DNA of 35,500 nt, from IMG/VR virus record IMGVR_UViG_3300036770_002709, positions 1 to 35,500 of that record; one strand, given 5' to 3'. Each line of letters starts with the position of its first letter. Positions within the stretch are counted from its first letter, which is position 1. Positions 17,751-25,418 of the stretch are shown one piece after another. Source of the stretch: a virus. The notes under the pieces were generated by a model, which was not told where the DNA came from, made no database searches, and saw nothing but the letters and a program-made list of their open reading frames with translations. The position numbers and the translations under genes are program-made.

Positions 17751-18292
17751 ATATCTATATATTTAATTTTTAGTGAGTCTGAATTTTTCTTTTTTACCTC
17801 CGCAAAGCTACTCAAAAACATTACATTTATAACCTTTGTTAATGCCTCCGATATTAGTGCCTCAACTTCGTCCGAACTTTCCTTCAATCCCTGCTCAACT
17901 GCTCCAGTTTTTTTGTCCAATGGCATTCCGAATTTTTTATGCTTATGAGCAATGGCAAAAGCGATCCGCTCAGCTTCTTTGTCATTAGCATTAAATCGGA
18001 GCTTTGCATACAATTTAAGTCCGTCAATATATTTCGAACTTTTCGCACCGCTGCCAGGACTAAATGGAATACGATTGGCAGGCACTCCATAGTTCAATAT
18101 CATGCCGTAATCGAGCAAAGTAAACTCAATAAAGGCGCTTGTAACCGTCGCATTTACGTTATAATCAATTGAATTAACCAGCGCTCCAGTTAGTGTCCGC
18201 CCCTGCATAATAAACGCCTGCTTGACCGCTTTTTTTACGACCTCACCGACCTGCTCGCCAAGCCTTTGGTATATGTCTTGAGTATCTGTCAT
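17747..18292 (-). CDS. HK97 gp10-like tail-completion candidate
   Basis: A 181-residue protein. The segments GRTLTGALVNSIDYNV, LDYGMILNYGVPANRIPF and the Lys-rich helices after it follow the pattern of gp10/neck-type proteins (virion morphogenesis), where an N-terminal helix is followed by RTGxLxxSI and a glycine-rich loop. These sit at the head-tail joint. It is coupled to the next gene by a four-base overlap. Assignment is by pattern and position. Confidence 0.55.
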   Translation of the reverse strand: MTDTQDIYQRLGEQVGEVVKKAVKQAFIMQGRTLTGALVNSIDYNVNATVTSAFIEFTLLDYGMILNYGVPANRIPFSPGSGAKSSKYIDGLKLYAKLRFNANDKEAERIAFAIAHKHKKFGMPLDKKTGAVEQGLKESSDEVEALISEALTKVINVMFLSSFAEVKKKNSDSLKIKYIDI

Positions 18293-18295
18293 TTT

Positions 18296-18907
18296 TTAAG
18301 GTGTTGGAGGTGGTGGGAAAATTGGCGGCTGCTCCTTTTCCAAATCAGTTGCCAAAGGTGGTAAATCGTCATAAGGATCTGGAAGGGCAGCAATATCGAC
18401 CACATCTGTCGGGCAGTCCCAAACATACCAAAGGTTAAAAGCCACGTCTACCAATACTAAATTCTCATTGTGAGCGTCACTCAAATAGTCAATCGTTATC
18501 GGATTTTGTACCCCTGCGCTCATTCCGTTAGCTGGTATCCTCGCAACCCTATTAAATTCAGATATAATGTTAATTACAAGCGCTTCAAGCTCAGTTTGTG
18601 CCTCAATTATTGACTGATTTATATAACTGCCGTTGTTCTCGTAATATTGCGGACGACTTACAACCATTCTACAGCGCAAATTTCCTTTTACAGACTTTTC
18701 TTTAACCTCAATGGTCGCAGTTGGGTACATGAATTGAACTGCAGGATATAACCGCCCCAGCGAATTATCGCCAGTCCAATTGTTCGAAATATTCGCATTT
18801 ATATCGGAATACCAACCATAATGATAAAACCCTATTCTATTAGGTGTCTGCTGATTTATTCCGATGCAAACTTGATTGAAAAGGTTTGATATTTGAACTA
18901 AATTCAT
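18296..18907 (-). CDS. Head-tail joining / tail protein with proline-rich end
   Basis: A 203-residue protein. The N-terminal 170 residues are globular with FYHYGWYSDINANI, QFMYPTATIEVKEK and VDVAFNLWYVWD. The last 30 residues are a low-complexity Pro/Asp/Leu tail ending PPIFPPPPTP. The start codon overlaps the stop of the small membrane gene upstream. The place in the operon fits a head-completion or tail-terminator role; no named family is recognised. Confidence 0.55.
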   Translation of the reverse strand: MNLVQISNLFNQVCIGINQQTPNRIGFYHYGWYSDINANISNNWTGDNSLGRLYPAVQFMYPTATIEVKEKSVKGNLRCRMVVSRPQYYENNGSYINQSIIEAQTELEALVINIISEFNRVARIPANGMSAGVQNPITIDYLSDAHNENLVLVDVAFNLWYVWDCPTDVVDIAALPDPYDDLPPLATDLEKEQPPIFPPPPTP

Positions 18908-19077
18908 AGGTTATTGTGAAATTTTGCGCCAGTCCAACCCAGCATAAAGAGTAATATTGCGCTGATCGCCTTCACTATATCCCCACCTGCCAAAATCGCA
19001 ATAATTAGCGCCAGCGTTCCAAAGATACAACTAATTAAAATAATACTATTCAATAGAACTTTTGGATTAACTCTCAT
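18904..19077 (-). CDS. 57-residue two-span membrane protein
   Basis: A short gene read from the sequence. It starts at 19077 and its stop overlaps the next start (ATGA), which supports expression. Residues 8-31 (LLNSIILISCIFGTLALIIA) and 34-52 are two hydrophobic spans with a GGD turn between them. Two short spans and a small size fit a class II holin, but its place inside the tail operon is unusual for one, and it is not next to a lysin. No family recognised. Confidence 0.7.
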   Translation of the reverse strand: MRVNPKVLLNSIILISCIFGTLALIIAILAGGDIVKAISAILLFMLGWTGAKFHNNL

Positions 19078-19079
19078 TT

Positions 19080-19370
19080 TTACGATTTTTTACTATGTAC
19101 TTCCGATAATCTTTTTTGATAATCCGCCTCCGCTTTGCAGGCTGCTAAATAAGTGAAAGCCTCGTATAAATTCGCCTGCTCAGCTGATTGAAGGGGAGTG
19201 AGTGTTGGCTGGTTAAATATTCCGCTTTCTGCAATTGCTTTGAGTGTAAGGTACCAACCAAAACTCGCATTTAATTTTTCAATCCCTGCTTTGCGTTCAT
19301 CAAATCCTGAGCTGCCGTATAAATTAGAAAATTTTGTTGAGATATTTCGCTTCGTTTCAGCAAAAAAAAA
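19080..19370 (-). CDS. Frameshift extension of tail assembly chaperone (GT-like)
   Basis: This reading frame lies one base back (-1) from the upstream gene and overlaps its 3' end. Slipping on the T9 run (19362-19370) gives AFF followed by FAETKRN, adding 94 residues that end SEVHSKKS, for a 318-residue fusion. The frame also has an ATG at 19385, but that ATG lies inside the overlap and has no sign of a ribosome site. The extension is rich in Ala, Leu and Glu and helical (LQSAEQANLYEAFTYLAACK), as in GT-type chaperone tails that bind the tape measure. An independent small gene or an inactivating mutation are the alternatives. Confidence 0.6.
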   Translation of the reverse strand, partial: FFFAETKRNISTKFSNLYGSSGFDERKAGIEKLNASFGWYLTLKAIAESGIFNQPTLTPLQSAEQANLYEAFTYLAACKAEADYQKRLSEVHSKKS

Positions 19371-20035
19371 GCAACCTTCAGACAATTTTTAAGATTCCAA
19401 TTTAAAAACATTTCTTCCCTTTTGAGCAGTTTGTCGCTGTACATTTCCCCTTCTTTGCGAACCAATACGCACATAATTTTAGCCAAAGCGCCAAAGTTCC
19501 CCTTGTCTAAATCTTTGAGGTTTGCTTCAAATTGTGACGCTTCCGCGTATTCGATTAGCGTGCTTTTTTCCATGTATCTCATTGGCAAATACCAAAGCTC
19601 ACCATCTACCAAAATAACATTTGTGTACTCTGGCTCTTCGTAATTGTTCATTATTCGAATGATTGTCGAGTAAAGATATTCCAATTGTCCGACGTTCATA
19701 CCTTCGCCATGCTTCCCACCGCCTAAGATAACCTCTTCCGATATACCGACCGCAAAGTGAGCAACTACCCTCGCAAAGTATGGATAAACTTTTCTGTACA
19801 TGACCACATCGTCGCAGGCTTGTACTGCCTCGTCAAATTCTTTCCACGCCTTTTCTTTTTCCTGCTCAGTCTCAGCGCTATTCCTCGCAATGGAAGCCGC
19901 CTCAATACGTTTAAACTCCGCTGGCATTGTAGGCTCGACAAAGGTAACAAAGTCGATATAATGCTTTAAAGTTATGTCCGCCAGTTCTGAAGGGAAGGTA
20001 AATGAGCCGCCAGTTGAAATGCTTATATTATACAT
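19271..20035 (-). CDS. Tail assembly chaperone-like protein (G-like, shifted to GT)
   Basis: A 254-residue helical protein early in the tail operon. Near residue 222 its coding strand runs GCTTTTTTTTTGCTG, an ideal slippery site with nine T. Without a shift the protein ends 30 residues later; with a -1 shift it continues into the overlapping frame. This short/long pair is the hallmark of siphovirus tail chaperones (lambda G/GT). Other features are FTFPSELADITLKHYIDFV and a Tyr-rich region VMYRKVYPYFARVV. It lies about 5 kb before the tape measure, farther than usual. It overlaps the upstream gene by eight bases. Confidence 0.6.
   Translation of the reverse strand: MYNISISTGGSFTFPSELADITLKHYIDFVTFVEPTMPAEFKRIEAASIARNSAETEQEKEKAWKEFDEAVQACDDVVMYRKVYPYFARVVAHFAVGISEEVILGGGKHGEGMNVGQLEYLYSTIIRIMNNYEEPEYTNVILVDGELWYLPMRYMEKSTLIEYAEASQFEANLKDLDKGNFGALAKIMCVLVRKEGEMYSDKLLKREEMFLNWNLKNCLKVAFFLLKRSEISQQNFLIYTAAQDLMNAKQGLKN
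19361..19371 (-). promoter_or_regulatory. Slippery T9 run, predicted -1 frameshift site
   Basis: Nine consecutive T on the coding strand follow GC at codon 222 of the 254-residue gene. Frame 0 and the -1 frame are both open on either side, and the overlap covers about 100 bases. Ribosomal -1 slippage or polymerase slippage could both make the fusion. Confidence 0.6.
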
Positions 20036-20354
20036 TCTTTTTGCGTCCTTTTTTTGGTATTAAATCGCTGTCCGTCTCATCAATTGCCAGCAAGTTTGTA
20101 GGCTCTTCGAGTTCGTCTCGTTTCTTTGCTGCCTCCATTAGTCCAATAGGCTTCGGCTTCGGTTTTACCTGCTCATTTAGCACGGTTGTAGCCTTAACCT
20201 CTTTTTTAAATTTGCTGTCCCTCACCTTTTGACCGTGATTTTGTTTAAGATAGTTAGCCGTTTGATTAAATAGCGCCTTTGTTGTGAAGTCGTGGCTGTA
20301 AGCGTTTAAGATCGCCATCCATTGCGCTCCGATCTGGAGTTCTTCATTTGTCAT
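20028..20354 (-). CDS. Unknown protein between SSB and tail chaperone
   Basis: A 108-residue protein. The N-terminal 45 residues are helical (ELQIGAQWMAILNAYSHDF), and the rest is Lys/Pro/Glu rich and probably disordered (QVKPKPKPIGLMEAAKK ... IPKKGRKKNV). It overlaps the chaperone gene by eight bases. No family recognised. The basic tail could bind nucleic acid or the SSB encoded upstream. Confidence 0.5.
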   Translation of the reverse strand: MTNEELQIGAQWMAILNAYSHDFTTKALFNQTANYLKQNHGQKVRDSKFKKEVKATTVLNEQVKPKPKPIGLMEAAKKRDELEEPTNLLAIDETDSDLIPKKGRKKNV

Positions 20355-20374
20355 AATATTTAATTTTGGAGTTA

Positions 20375-20707
20375 TTAAAATGGCAGTTTTTCCTCTGCCT
20401 CGTTATTGCTTTGAGTATTTGCTTTTGCCCCAGTTAAGACCTTAACCATGTAGGCTTTTATCATTGTTTTTTTATCCTCAGTATAATTTATTTCGCCCTC
20501 GATATAAACCGTATCGCCCTTTTTAGCTTCCACCTTCCACCACGCCAAAACAGCGTGCCAGTATGTTTGCTCTACCCACTTTTTATTATTGTCATAATAA
20601 CCCGAAGTGGTTGCCAAATTTAATTTGGTAAAAGTCTTGCCGTTTTTGGCTTCCTTTGTTTCGGTGTCTGAGCCTAAGCGTCCGACTAAAGTTACTTTGT
20701 TGATCAT
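20375..20707 (-). CDS. ssb: Single-stranded DNA-binding protein
   Basis: A 110-residue OB-fold protein of the bacterial SSB family, shorter than the usual 150-180. It opens with MINKVTLVGRLGSDTETK, followed by LNLATTSGYYDNNKKWVEQT, YWHAVLAWWKVEA and KGDTVYIEGEINY, all standard positions. The linker is short and the tip EEKLPF is a good match to the acidic SSB C-terminus used to recruit partners. SSB coats single strands in replication and recombination. It lies seven bases after the terminase in the late gene block, far from the replication genes, which is odd. Confidence 0.9.
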   Translation of the reverse strand: MINKVTLVGRLGSDTETKEAKNGKTFTKLNLATTSGYYDNNKKWVEQTYWHAVLAWWKVEAKKGDTVYIEGEINYTEDKKTMIKAYMVKVLTGAKANTQSNNEAEEKLPF

Positions 20708-20714
20708 AATTTAT

Positions 20715-22145
20715 TTATCCGTATGCTAAAATATTTCCTGTTTGGTTTTCGACTAAGTATCTCACAGCATATCTCAAAGCGTCCAAAGCGTGGTCGTGTA
20801 TTTGGAAAGGCTCGTTTGTTGGATTGCCGTCTTTGTCCTCCTTAAACCTATACTGCCCAATCTCAAAGATAACATTTTTTGCTGAATTTACAATATAAAT
20901 CTCATATTCGAGTACTTTTAATATGCCATAATAGACGGAATTTGAGCCCTTTGCGGTCGGTTTTACATTAAAATACTGCCTTAGATCTTGTATTATTTCA
21001 GGTCGAGCGCTGTCTGCAATTATAACCGAACCCCTCGATATTTTAAGCCATTGCATTTCCTGAGCTAATTGTCCCGAAGTTAGTCCAGTTTTATAAATTG
21101 CTTCATTTACATAGAGCTTTTTATTTACTTTGTCTATCTTGACGTGTACCATTGCAGTCGGTTCGTTATATCCAAAGTCCAGACCATAGGCATCGAGCCC
21201 CTTAATAGCATCAAATTCAGTTTGAGTAATAGTTTTAAAGCGTGGATAAACTAAGCCGCCCTCAAAAGGTTTCGGATCTTGCTGATAAAGAGCGTGGAAA
21301 GCTCTGGGGTTCGCTGACTTAATCTCGTTTAATCTGTTTATTGAGTGCTTTTCATCCCATAGAGCCTCTCCTATCACTCTCGGGTCGTGCTCGCTTAGTT
21401 GCCCCTCTGCAATTGCAGGTAGTGACAATACTGCCCATTCGTTATTGTTATTCAAATTCTTTAAAATTCGCCCACTCAGATCGTCCAAGTTCCACCTTGT
21501 TTGTGTTATTATTATTTGGCTGTCATTATGCAAGCGAGTTAAAAAAACCTGAGTAAACCAATCCCAAACTCTCGCTCGATATGTTTGGCTTTCTGCTTCC
21601 AAAGCGTCTTTTATTGGATCGTCAATTATGCCAATATCTGCAGGAGTTCCTGTAAGTGAGCCTCCGACACCGACAGACTTATAAAAACCTTTGTGCCCGA
21701 CAATTTCAAATATGTCTGAGTTCCTTAAATAGCTTCCAAGTGCTGCAGTTCTAATATTGCTCCCGTTCAATTGTGTATCTGGAAAAATGTCTTTGTATTC
21801 CTCCGAGTCAATTATCCTTTGAACATCTCGATTAAAGCTCGTTGCAAGTGAAGCCGAATAGGAGCAGCCGATAACTTTTAATTTTGGATTTGTACCTAAT
21901 AAAAAGGCAGGCAACCGCCTCGATGTCAATTCACTTTTTCCGTGCTGAGGTGGCATAAAAACCATTAGCTTTTTGATTTTCCCTTCTGCAAACTTTTGTA
22001 TATATTCAATCAATAAATCGTGATGCCAGTTAAACTGATAATCGCTTTTTGTGTATTGTACAAACTCCCTAAAGTCATATTTTGCGATATGCTTACTTAT
22101 CTCCTTCGAGTTTAAGGGCAATCTCTTTAAGTTGTTTAAGTTCAT
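20715..22145 (-). CDS. terL: Terminase large subunit
   Basis: A 476-residue packaging motor and nuclease. The ATPase domain has VFMPPQHGKSE (Walker A type, residues 62-72), GIIDDPIKD (Walker B, 172-180) and the coupling motif TQTRW (214-218). The nuclease domain has GLDFGYNEPTAMVHV (321-335; catalytic Asp323), IIADSARPEIIQDLR and HDHALDALRYA near the end. All expected acidic residues are present. It overlaps the small-subunit gene by 53 bases. Because the two genes share so much sequence, the start is slightly uncertain; no later in-frame Met precedes Walker A except inside it. Confidence 0.95.
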   Translation of the reverse strand: MNLNNLKRLPLNSKEISKHIAKYDFREFVQYTKSDYQFNWHHDLLIEYIQKFAEGKIKKLMVFMPPQHGKSELTSRRLPAFLLGTNPKLKVIGCSYSASLATSFNRDVQRIIDSEEYKDIFPDTQLNGSNIRTAALGSYLRNSDIFEIVGHKGFYKSVGVGGSLTGTPADIGIIDDPIKDALEAESQTYRARVWDWFTQVFLTRLHNDSQIIITQTRWNLDDLSGRILKNLNNNNEWAVLSLPAIAEGQLSEHDPRVIGEALWDEKHSINRLNEIKSANPRAFHALYQQDPKPFEGGLVYPRFKTITQTEFDAIKGLDAYGLDFGYNEPTAMVHVKIDKVNKKLYVNEAIYKTGLTSGQLAQEMQWLKISRGSVIIADSARPEIIQDLRQYFNVKPTAKGSNSVYYGILKVLEYEIYIVNSAKNVIFEIGQYRFKEDKDGNPTNEPFQIHDHALDALRYAVRYLVENQTGNILAYG

Positions 22146-22449
22146 CCAAGTTTAATTTTGATAGGTCGTTACTTACTACCTCAATTGGTGCACCCTCTGC
22201 CCCCGTTATTTCAGTCCGTTGTGTTGCTTTGCCAAAGCTATAACTTAAAAGCATATCGACCGCCTTTAAATCGCCTTTGAGAGCCTTGTTGACCACTACT
22301 GACATAAGACCGTCAATTAACTGCGTTCCGTTCTTTTCCTGACTGAGCAGGTCTTGCAAAACGACTTTAATGTCTCGAAGTGGCGGTCTGCCTTTCGGGT
22401 TGCCTGACTGACCTTTTTTAAATGGTTTTAAATTATCTTCTTTTGCCAT
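22093..22449 (-). CDS. Terminase small subunit-like (DUF5681 type)
   Basis: A 118-residue protein. The N-terminal KKGQSGNPKGRPP is the signature of the DUF5681 family, found in front of large terminases. It is followed by helices (VVLQDLLSQEKNG, VVVNKALKGDLKAVDMLL) resembling a helix-turn-helix DNA-recognition core and ending in a Leu/Lys-rich helix. It would recognise the packaging site. Overlap with the large subunit supports co-translation. Confidence 0.75.
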   Translation of the reverse strand: MAKEDNLKPFKKGQSGNPKGRPPLRDIKVVLQDLLSQEKNGTQLIDGLMSVVVNKALKGDLKAVDMLLSYSFGKATQRTEITGAEGAPIEVVSNDLSKLNLDELKQLKEIALKLEGDK

Positions 22450-22470
22450 TAAATCACTGTTTTTTCACTG

Positions 22471-22656
22471 TTAATTTTGGCTTTCTAATTTTTTAAGCAA
22501 TGTGACAAGTTGCTCCATCCGCCCCTGAATTTTGTCGAGCTTATCCTCAATCAGATCGTCCGAAGGGTTGCTCAAAACAAACCAGCTGAGCATCTCGCTA
22601 CAGCCTCGTAAATATTCGTACTCCCTGCGTAATCGTGTCCTATCGTTCCTTGTCAT
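22471..22656 (-). CDS. Small helical protein upstream of terminase
   Basis: A 61-residue protein, strongly charged and helical (DKLDKIQGRMEQLVTLLKKLES suits a coiled coil). The start overlaps the stop of the upstream gene by four bases (ATGA). No family recognised; a packaging accessory is a guess from position. Confidence 0.5.
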   Translation of the reverse strand: MTRNDRTRLRREYEYLRGCSEMLSWFVLSNPSDDLIEDKLDKIQGRMEQLVTLLKKLESQN

Positions 22657-23117
22657 CCTTCTATCTCTTTTACTTTTCTTATTGCCCAGTCAACGCCTTC
22701 AGTTCCTCCCCATGCGTCCCACATGATCGTGCCGCACCCTTGCTCATAACCTTTGCCTGCAAACCTGCGAAACCTTTGAAAGTTTGCCATTCTTTTGATT
22801 GTGTCGAAGCTTATCGGTTCTCTATTCGCTAACTGGTTAGCTCGTGCCCATCCGACTGGCGTTCCGCATCCTCTCGGGTTGCCTGTTTCGTCCCTCCATT
22901 TTAGCGCCCTCTTTGCGTTTGTTGTCGCTGCTTGCGGATAGTCAGTGAAAGTTTCCTGAGCTAAAATATTCTTTTGCGTTTGCTTTTCGTATGTGACGAG
23001 GCAAACTGCATAACGTTGCTTTTGGTCTGGATAGTCTGTATTCATATTTTCGTCAGACATACAGCGGTCTATAAAAGTGTCAGCATCTTCGGTTGGTGTT
23101 GGTTTAGGTATTGGCAT
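22653..23117 (-). CDS. Phage protein with prohead-type C-terminal domain
   Basis: A 154-residue protein. The first 50 residues (DTFIDRCMSDENMNTDYPDQKQRYAVC) match a short domain seen at the N-terminus of phage proteins beside head genes. The second part (ATTNAKRALKWRDETGNPRGCG, GWARANQLANREPISFDTIKRM, GCGTIMWDAWGG, DWAIRKVKEIE) matches a domain often fused to prohead proteases. It occurs here as a free-standing protein next to the terminase genes. The function of either domain is not established. Conserved Cys at several positions may be structural. Confidence 0.65.
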   Translation of the reverse strand: MPIPKPTPTEDADTFIDRCMSDENMNTDYPDQKQRYAVCLVTYEKQTQKNILAQETFTDYPQAATTNAKRALKWRDETGNPRGCGTPVGWARANQLANREPISFDTIKRMANFQRFRRFAGKGYEQGCGTIMWDAWGGTEGVDWAIRKVKEIEG

Positions 23118-23119
23118 AG

Positions 23120-24136
23120 TTATAATTTTTTAAACCATTGATTATAAATTTTGATTGCTATTTGCGCAGTCATAACTGGAGGAACCGACATTCCGATTAA
23201 ATATTGTGGCTCTATTTTTTTAAAATTATAGTCAAGTGGATATGTTCCTATTAATTGCAATTCTTTATTTGTTAAATATTCATTTTTTATAGGATGAAAT
23301 AAATTTGAACCACTTGCTATTGTATTACAACAAGAATTAAAATCAAGTCTTATTGATGTGAAAAAATTACCTTTTGGATGATTATATGCTAATGATTTTC
23401 CTTGTGGTGTTTTTTCTAAATATTTTAATATTTCACCATTTGCTTTTTTTCTTATATTATTATCTTCTATTAATTTATAAGGTATTGCTTCCTCATTAAA
23501 ATTTAAATCTAATTTAGGTAAGTTTAAATCTTTTCTTTGACAGATAAAAAATACTCTTTCTCGCTTTTGAGGAACTCCCATACTTGCAGCATTAAGCAAA
23601 AATAATTGAACTTTATATCCTGCAGCTTCAAATTCTTTCTTTATCCTGTGCACATAGGATTTTGCATTGCCCTGTATTAAACCTTTAACATTTTCAGCAA
23701 TTACAACTTTCGGCTGTAATTTCTTTGCAAGTGCTATATAATCAAAAAATAAATCGTCCAATCTTTGCTCTGCCTGTCCCTCTCTAAATACCTTAGTTTT
23801 GCCCCAATCCTTTTCTCTATTGCCTGCCATACTAAATGAAGAGCAAGGAGGTGAGCCGTCTAAAATGTCAAGATTATACAATTCATCTGGAAACTCAGTT
23901 CTTTTTGCAAATTCTCGAATATCCTCAACAAATAAATATTTTGGGTCGTGATTTGTCTTATAAACATCCGCAACCTCTGGGTCTATTTCAACGCCTCCGA
24001 TATGCTCAAAACCTGCTAATTTATAGCCCATAGTTGAGCCGCCGCCACAAATAAAAGTACCGAAAACTTTTAATCCGTTTTTTTCTGGATAGCCGTCTTT
24101 TAAATACCACTTATATGGAAATCTATGTTTACTCAT
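23120..24136 (-). CDS. DNA cytosine-C5 methyltransferase
   Basis: A 338-residue enzyme that moves a methyl group from SAM to cytosine C5. Motif I is GTFICGGGSTMGYKLAG, motif IV is LDGSPPCSSFSMAG with nucleophile Cys98, motif VI is VIAENVKG (ENV at 148-150) and motif VIII is GVPQKRERVFFI. The target-recognition region is short, and motifs IX-X are near IGMSVPPVMTAQIA. No restriction enzyme is nearby, so it is a solitary methylase that could protect the phage from host restriction. The coding sequence looks AT-richer than the flanking structural genes, suggesting later acquisition. It overlaps the ParB-like gene by eight bases. Confidence 0.93.
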   Translation of the reverse strand: MSKHRFPYKWYLKDGYPEKNGLKVFGTFICGGGSTMGYKLAGFEHIGGVEIDPEVADVYKTNHDPKYLFVEDIREFAKRTEFPDELYNLDILDGSPPCSSFSMAGNREKDWGKTKVFREGQAEQRLDDLFFDYIALAKKLQPKVVIAENVKGLIQGNAKSYVHRIKKEFEAAGYKVQLFLLNAASMGVPQKRERVFFICQRKDLNLPKLDLNFNEEAIPYKLIEDNNIRKKANGEILKYLEKTPQGKSLAYNHPKGNFFTSIRLDFNSCCNTIASGSNLFHPIKNEYLTNKELQLIGTYPLDYNFKKIEPQYLIGMSVPPVMTAQIAIKIYNQWFKKL

Positions 24137-24722
24137 TGCCTAATAATTTCCAGACCGCTTGTTCAGGTGTTGCTGCTATTTTACTTAACTGCTCCCTTAC
24201 TAAATGATATTCGTCCTCTGTATATTTTAGCTTTATTATCATATCTGAGTCCAAAGCATCAATATCAATCTCCTCGTTTTTATCTGAATAGTCAATGTCT
24301 GAATTATATTGAACAGGCAATTCAAGACCCCAGTCTTCCAGCTCTACGCTATCCCATTCATTTGCGAGCAGATCCCAATCATGCTCACCAAAACCGACAT
24401 TGTCTTTTATTGTAATAGCTCTGAGCTGCTCCGCTGTCGTATCTTTGTCAAGTACCTTGCAGGGAACTTCCGTAAAACCTAAATCCTTGCAGGCTTGAAA
24501 GCGCATATTGCCGCCAATGATAACAAACTTTGAGCCGTGAGGGTAAACTAAGACTTCTCGCATCCCAAGCATTTCTGGATTATCCTCAATGCTTTTTTTT
24601 AGCTTTTCGTACTTTGCGTCTTTTATTATTCGAGGATTTTTTGGCAGACCTTCAATTTGCCCCTTGTTTGTTTCAAGCTTTGCAAGCGCTATATTTTGTG
24701 ATTTTATCAGTTCTATTTTCAT
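24129..24722 (-). CDS. ParB-like (ParB/Srx superfamily) domain protein
   Basis: A 197-residue protein with an N-terminal ParB-type domain (PF02195): GLPKNPRIIKDAKYEKLKKSI, HGSKFVIIGGNMRFQACKDLG (GGNxR at 70-74) and VPCKVLDKDTTAEQLRAITI. The acidic second half (EHDWDLLANEWDSVELEDWGLELPV) is the usual continuation in phage homologues that stand next to methyltransferases. It lacks the helix-turn-helix of chromosomal ParB. In phages these may be CTP/ATP-using or nuclease-like partners of DNA modification. It lies between the methylase and the endolysin-like gene, overlapping both. Confidence 0.85.
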   Translation of the reverse strand: MKIELIKSQNIALAKLETNKGQIEGLPKNPRIIKDAKYEKLKKSIEDNPEMLGMREVLVYPHGSKFVIIGGNMRFQACKDLGFTEVPCKVLDKDTTAEQLRAITIKDNVGFGEHDWDLLANEWDSVELEDWGLELPVQYNSDIDYSDKNEEIDIDALDSDMIIKLKYTEDEYHLVREQLSKIAATPEQAVWKLLGNE

Positions 24723-25345
24723 AATTCTATAAGAGTAAAATTATACAAAGCATTATTTTGAAAAATCTTTATTGCCTCGAACCAGCGCAGGTCTGGAACT
24801 ACCAAGCAACCTGCCGACCAGTTATCGACAAAATGACCGATGCCGCCCCGATGAAAGTTGATGCCGTACCAGCCTTTGGTCTTGATTGTCTTATCGAGCT
24901 TTCTGTCTTTGTTTGCATCCCGATAAATCTCAATTGCGCCCGCTTGGAAAAAATAAGGAGCGTTTAACCAAAGGCTTTTCCAATTTCCCGACGTGACAAA
25001 CTTATGACTTCCGATTACTTGCTGCTCGCAGGCAACAGCCGAGCCAGTAATACCACCAACAGTCAAAGGATTAAAAATGATATAATCGCCAGGAGTGGTT
25101 GAGCAGGGCAATATCATGTCTGCTATTCGATTATTAAAACGGATGCAATAATCCGCAAATTTATTGTCGAAGCTCTGGTCTGTTCGTACCCAGACTAAGT
25201 CATTAACTGGCTTTACCCAGCCTCTTTTGTTCATCTCAGCGTCAATAAATTGTTTAGCGCCTGCTAAACTAAGCGGTCCGATTATTCCGTCAATCGCTCC
25301 AGAATAAAAACCCCTATCTTTTAAAATCTGTTGAAATTTTTGCAC
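24719..25345 (-). CDS. Endolysin-like protein: peptidoglycan-binding domain plus HxxG...SAGC domain
   Basis: A 208-residue protein. Residues 3-37 (QQILKDRGFYSGAIDGIIGPLSLAGAK) form a PG_binding_1 repeat. The C-terminal domain has WYGINFHRGGIGHFVDNW (His165) then SAGCLVVP (Cys180), the arrangement of L,D-transpeptidase (YkuD)-type active sites: His, then Ser-x-Gly-Cys. No signal peptide is seen, so export would need a holin. In phages such proteins are candidate lysins. It is the first gene of the leftward unit, with a promoter about 20 bases upstream. An exact reaction cannot be told from sequence. Confidence 0.7.
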   Translation of the reverse strand: MQKFQQILKDRGFYSGAIDGIIGPLSLAGAKQFIDAEMNKRGWVKPVNDLVWVRTDQSFDNKFADYCIRFNNRIADMILPCSTTPGDYIIFNPLTVGGITGSAVACEQQVIGSHKFVTSGNWKSLWLNAPYFFQAGAIEIYRDANKDRKLDKTIKTKGWYGINFHRGGIGHFVDNWSAGCLVVPDLRWFEAIKIFQNNALYNFTLIEL

Positions 25346-25364
25346 AATCTTTTGTAATTTTAGA

Positions 25365-25372
25365 CAAATATA
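25365..25372 (-). promoter_or_regulatory. TATATTTG promoter box for the endolysin-terminase unit
   Basis: The minus strand has TATATTTG about 20 bases before the endolysin-like start codon, matching the TAnnTTTG box. It lacks the clear GTTTTTTT element of the other sites. It lies almost back to back with the plus-strand box at 25385-25392. Confidence 0.45.
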
Positions 25373-25384
25373 TATTAAAAAATG

Positions 25385-25392
25385 TAACTTTG
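25385..25392 (+). promoter_or_regulatory. TAACTTTG promoter box for the only plus-strand gene
   Basis: TAACTTTG matches the TAnnTTTG box and lies about 27 bases before the start codon at 25419. A TTTTGT sequence lies 30 bases upstream, farther than the usual upstream-element spacing, so the upstream element is uncertain. Confidence 0.45.
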
Positions 25393-25418
25393 TATTATTA
25401 ACCTAAAAAATATTTACC

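Noticed and set aside
19271-19385. Chaperone overlap as a plain nonsense or frameshift mutation
   Set aside because: Both frames are open well past the T9 run and the downstream frame keeps a sensible composition, which fits programmed shifting better than decay. It is not excluded.
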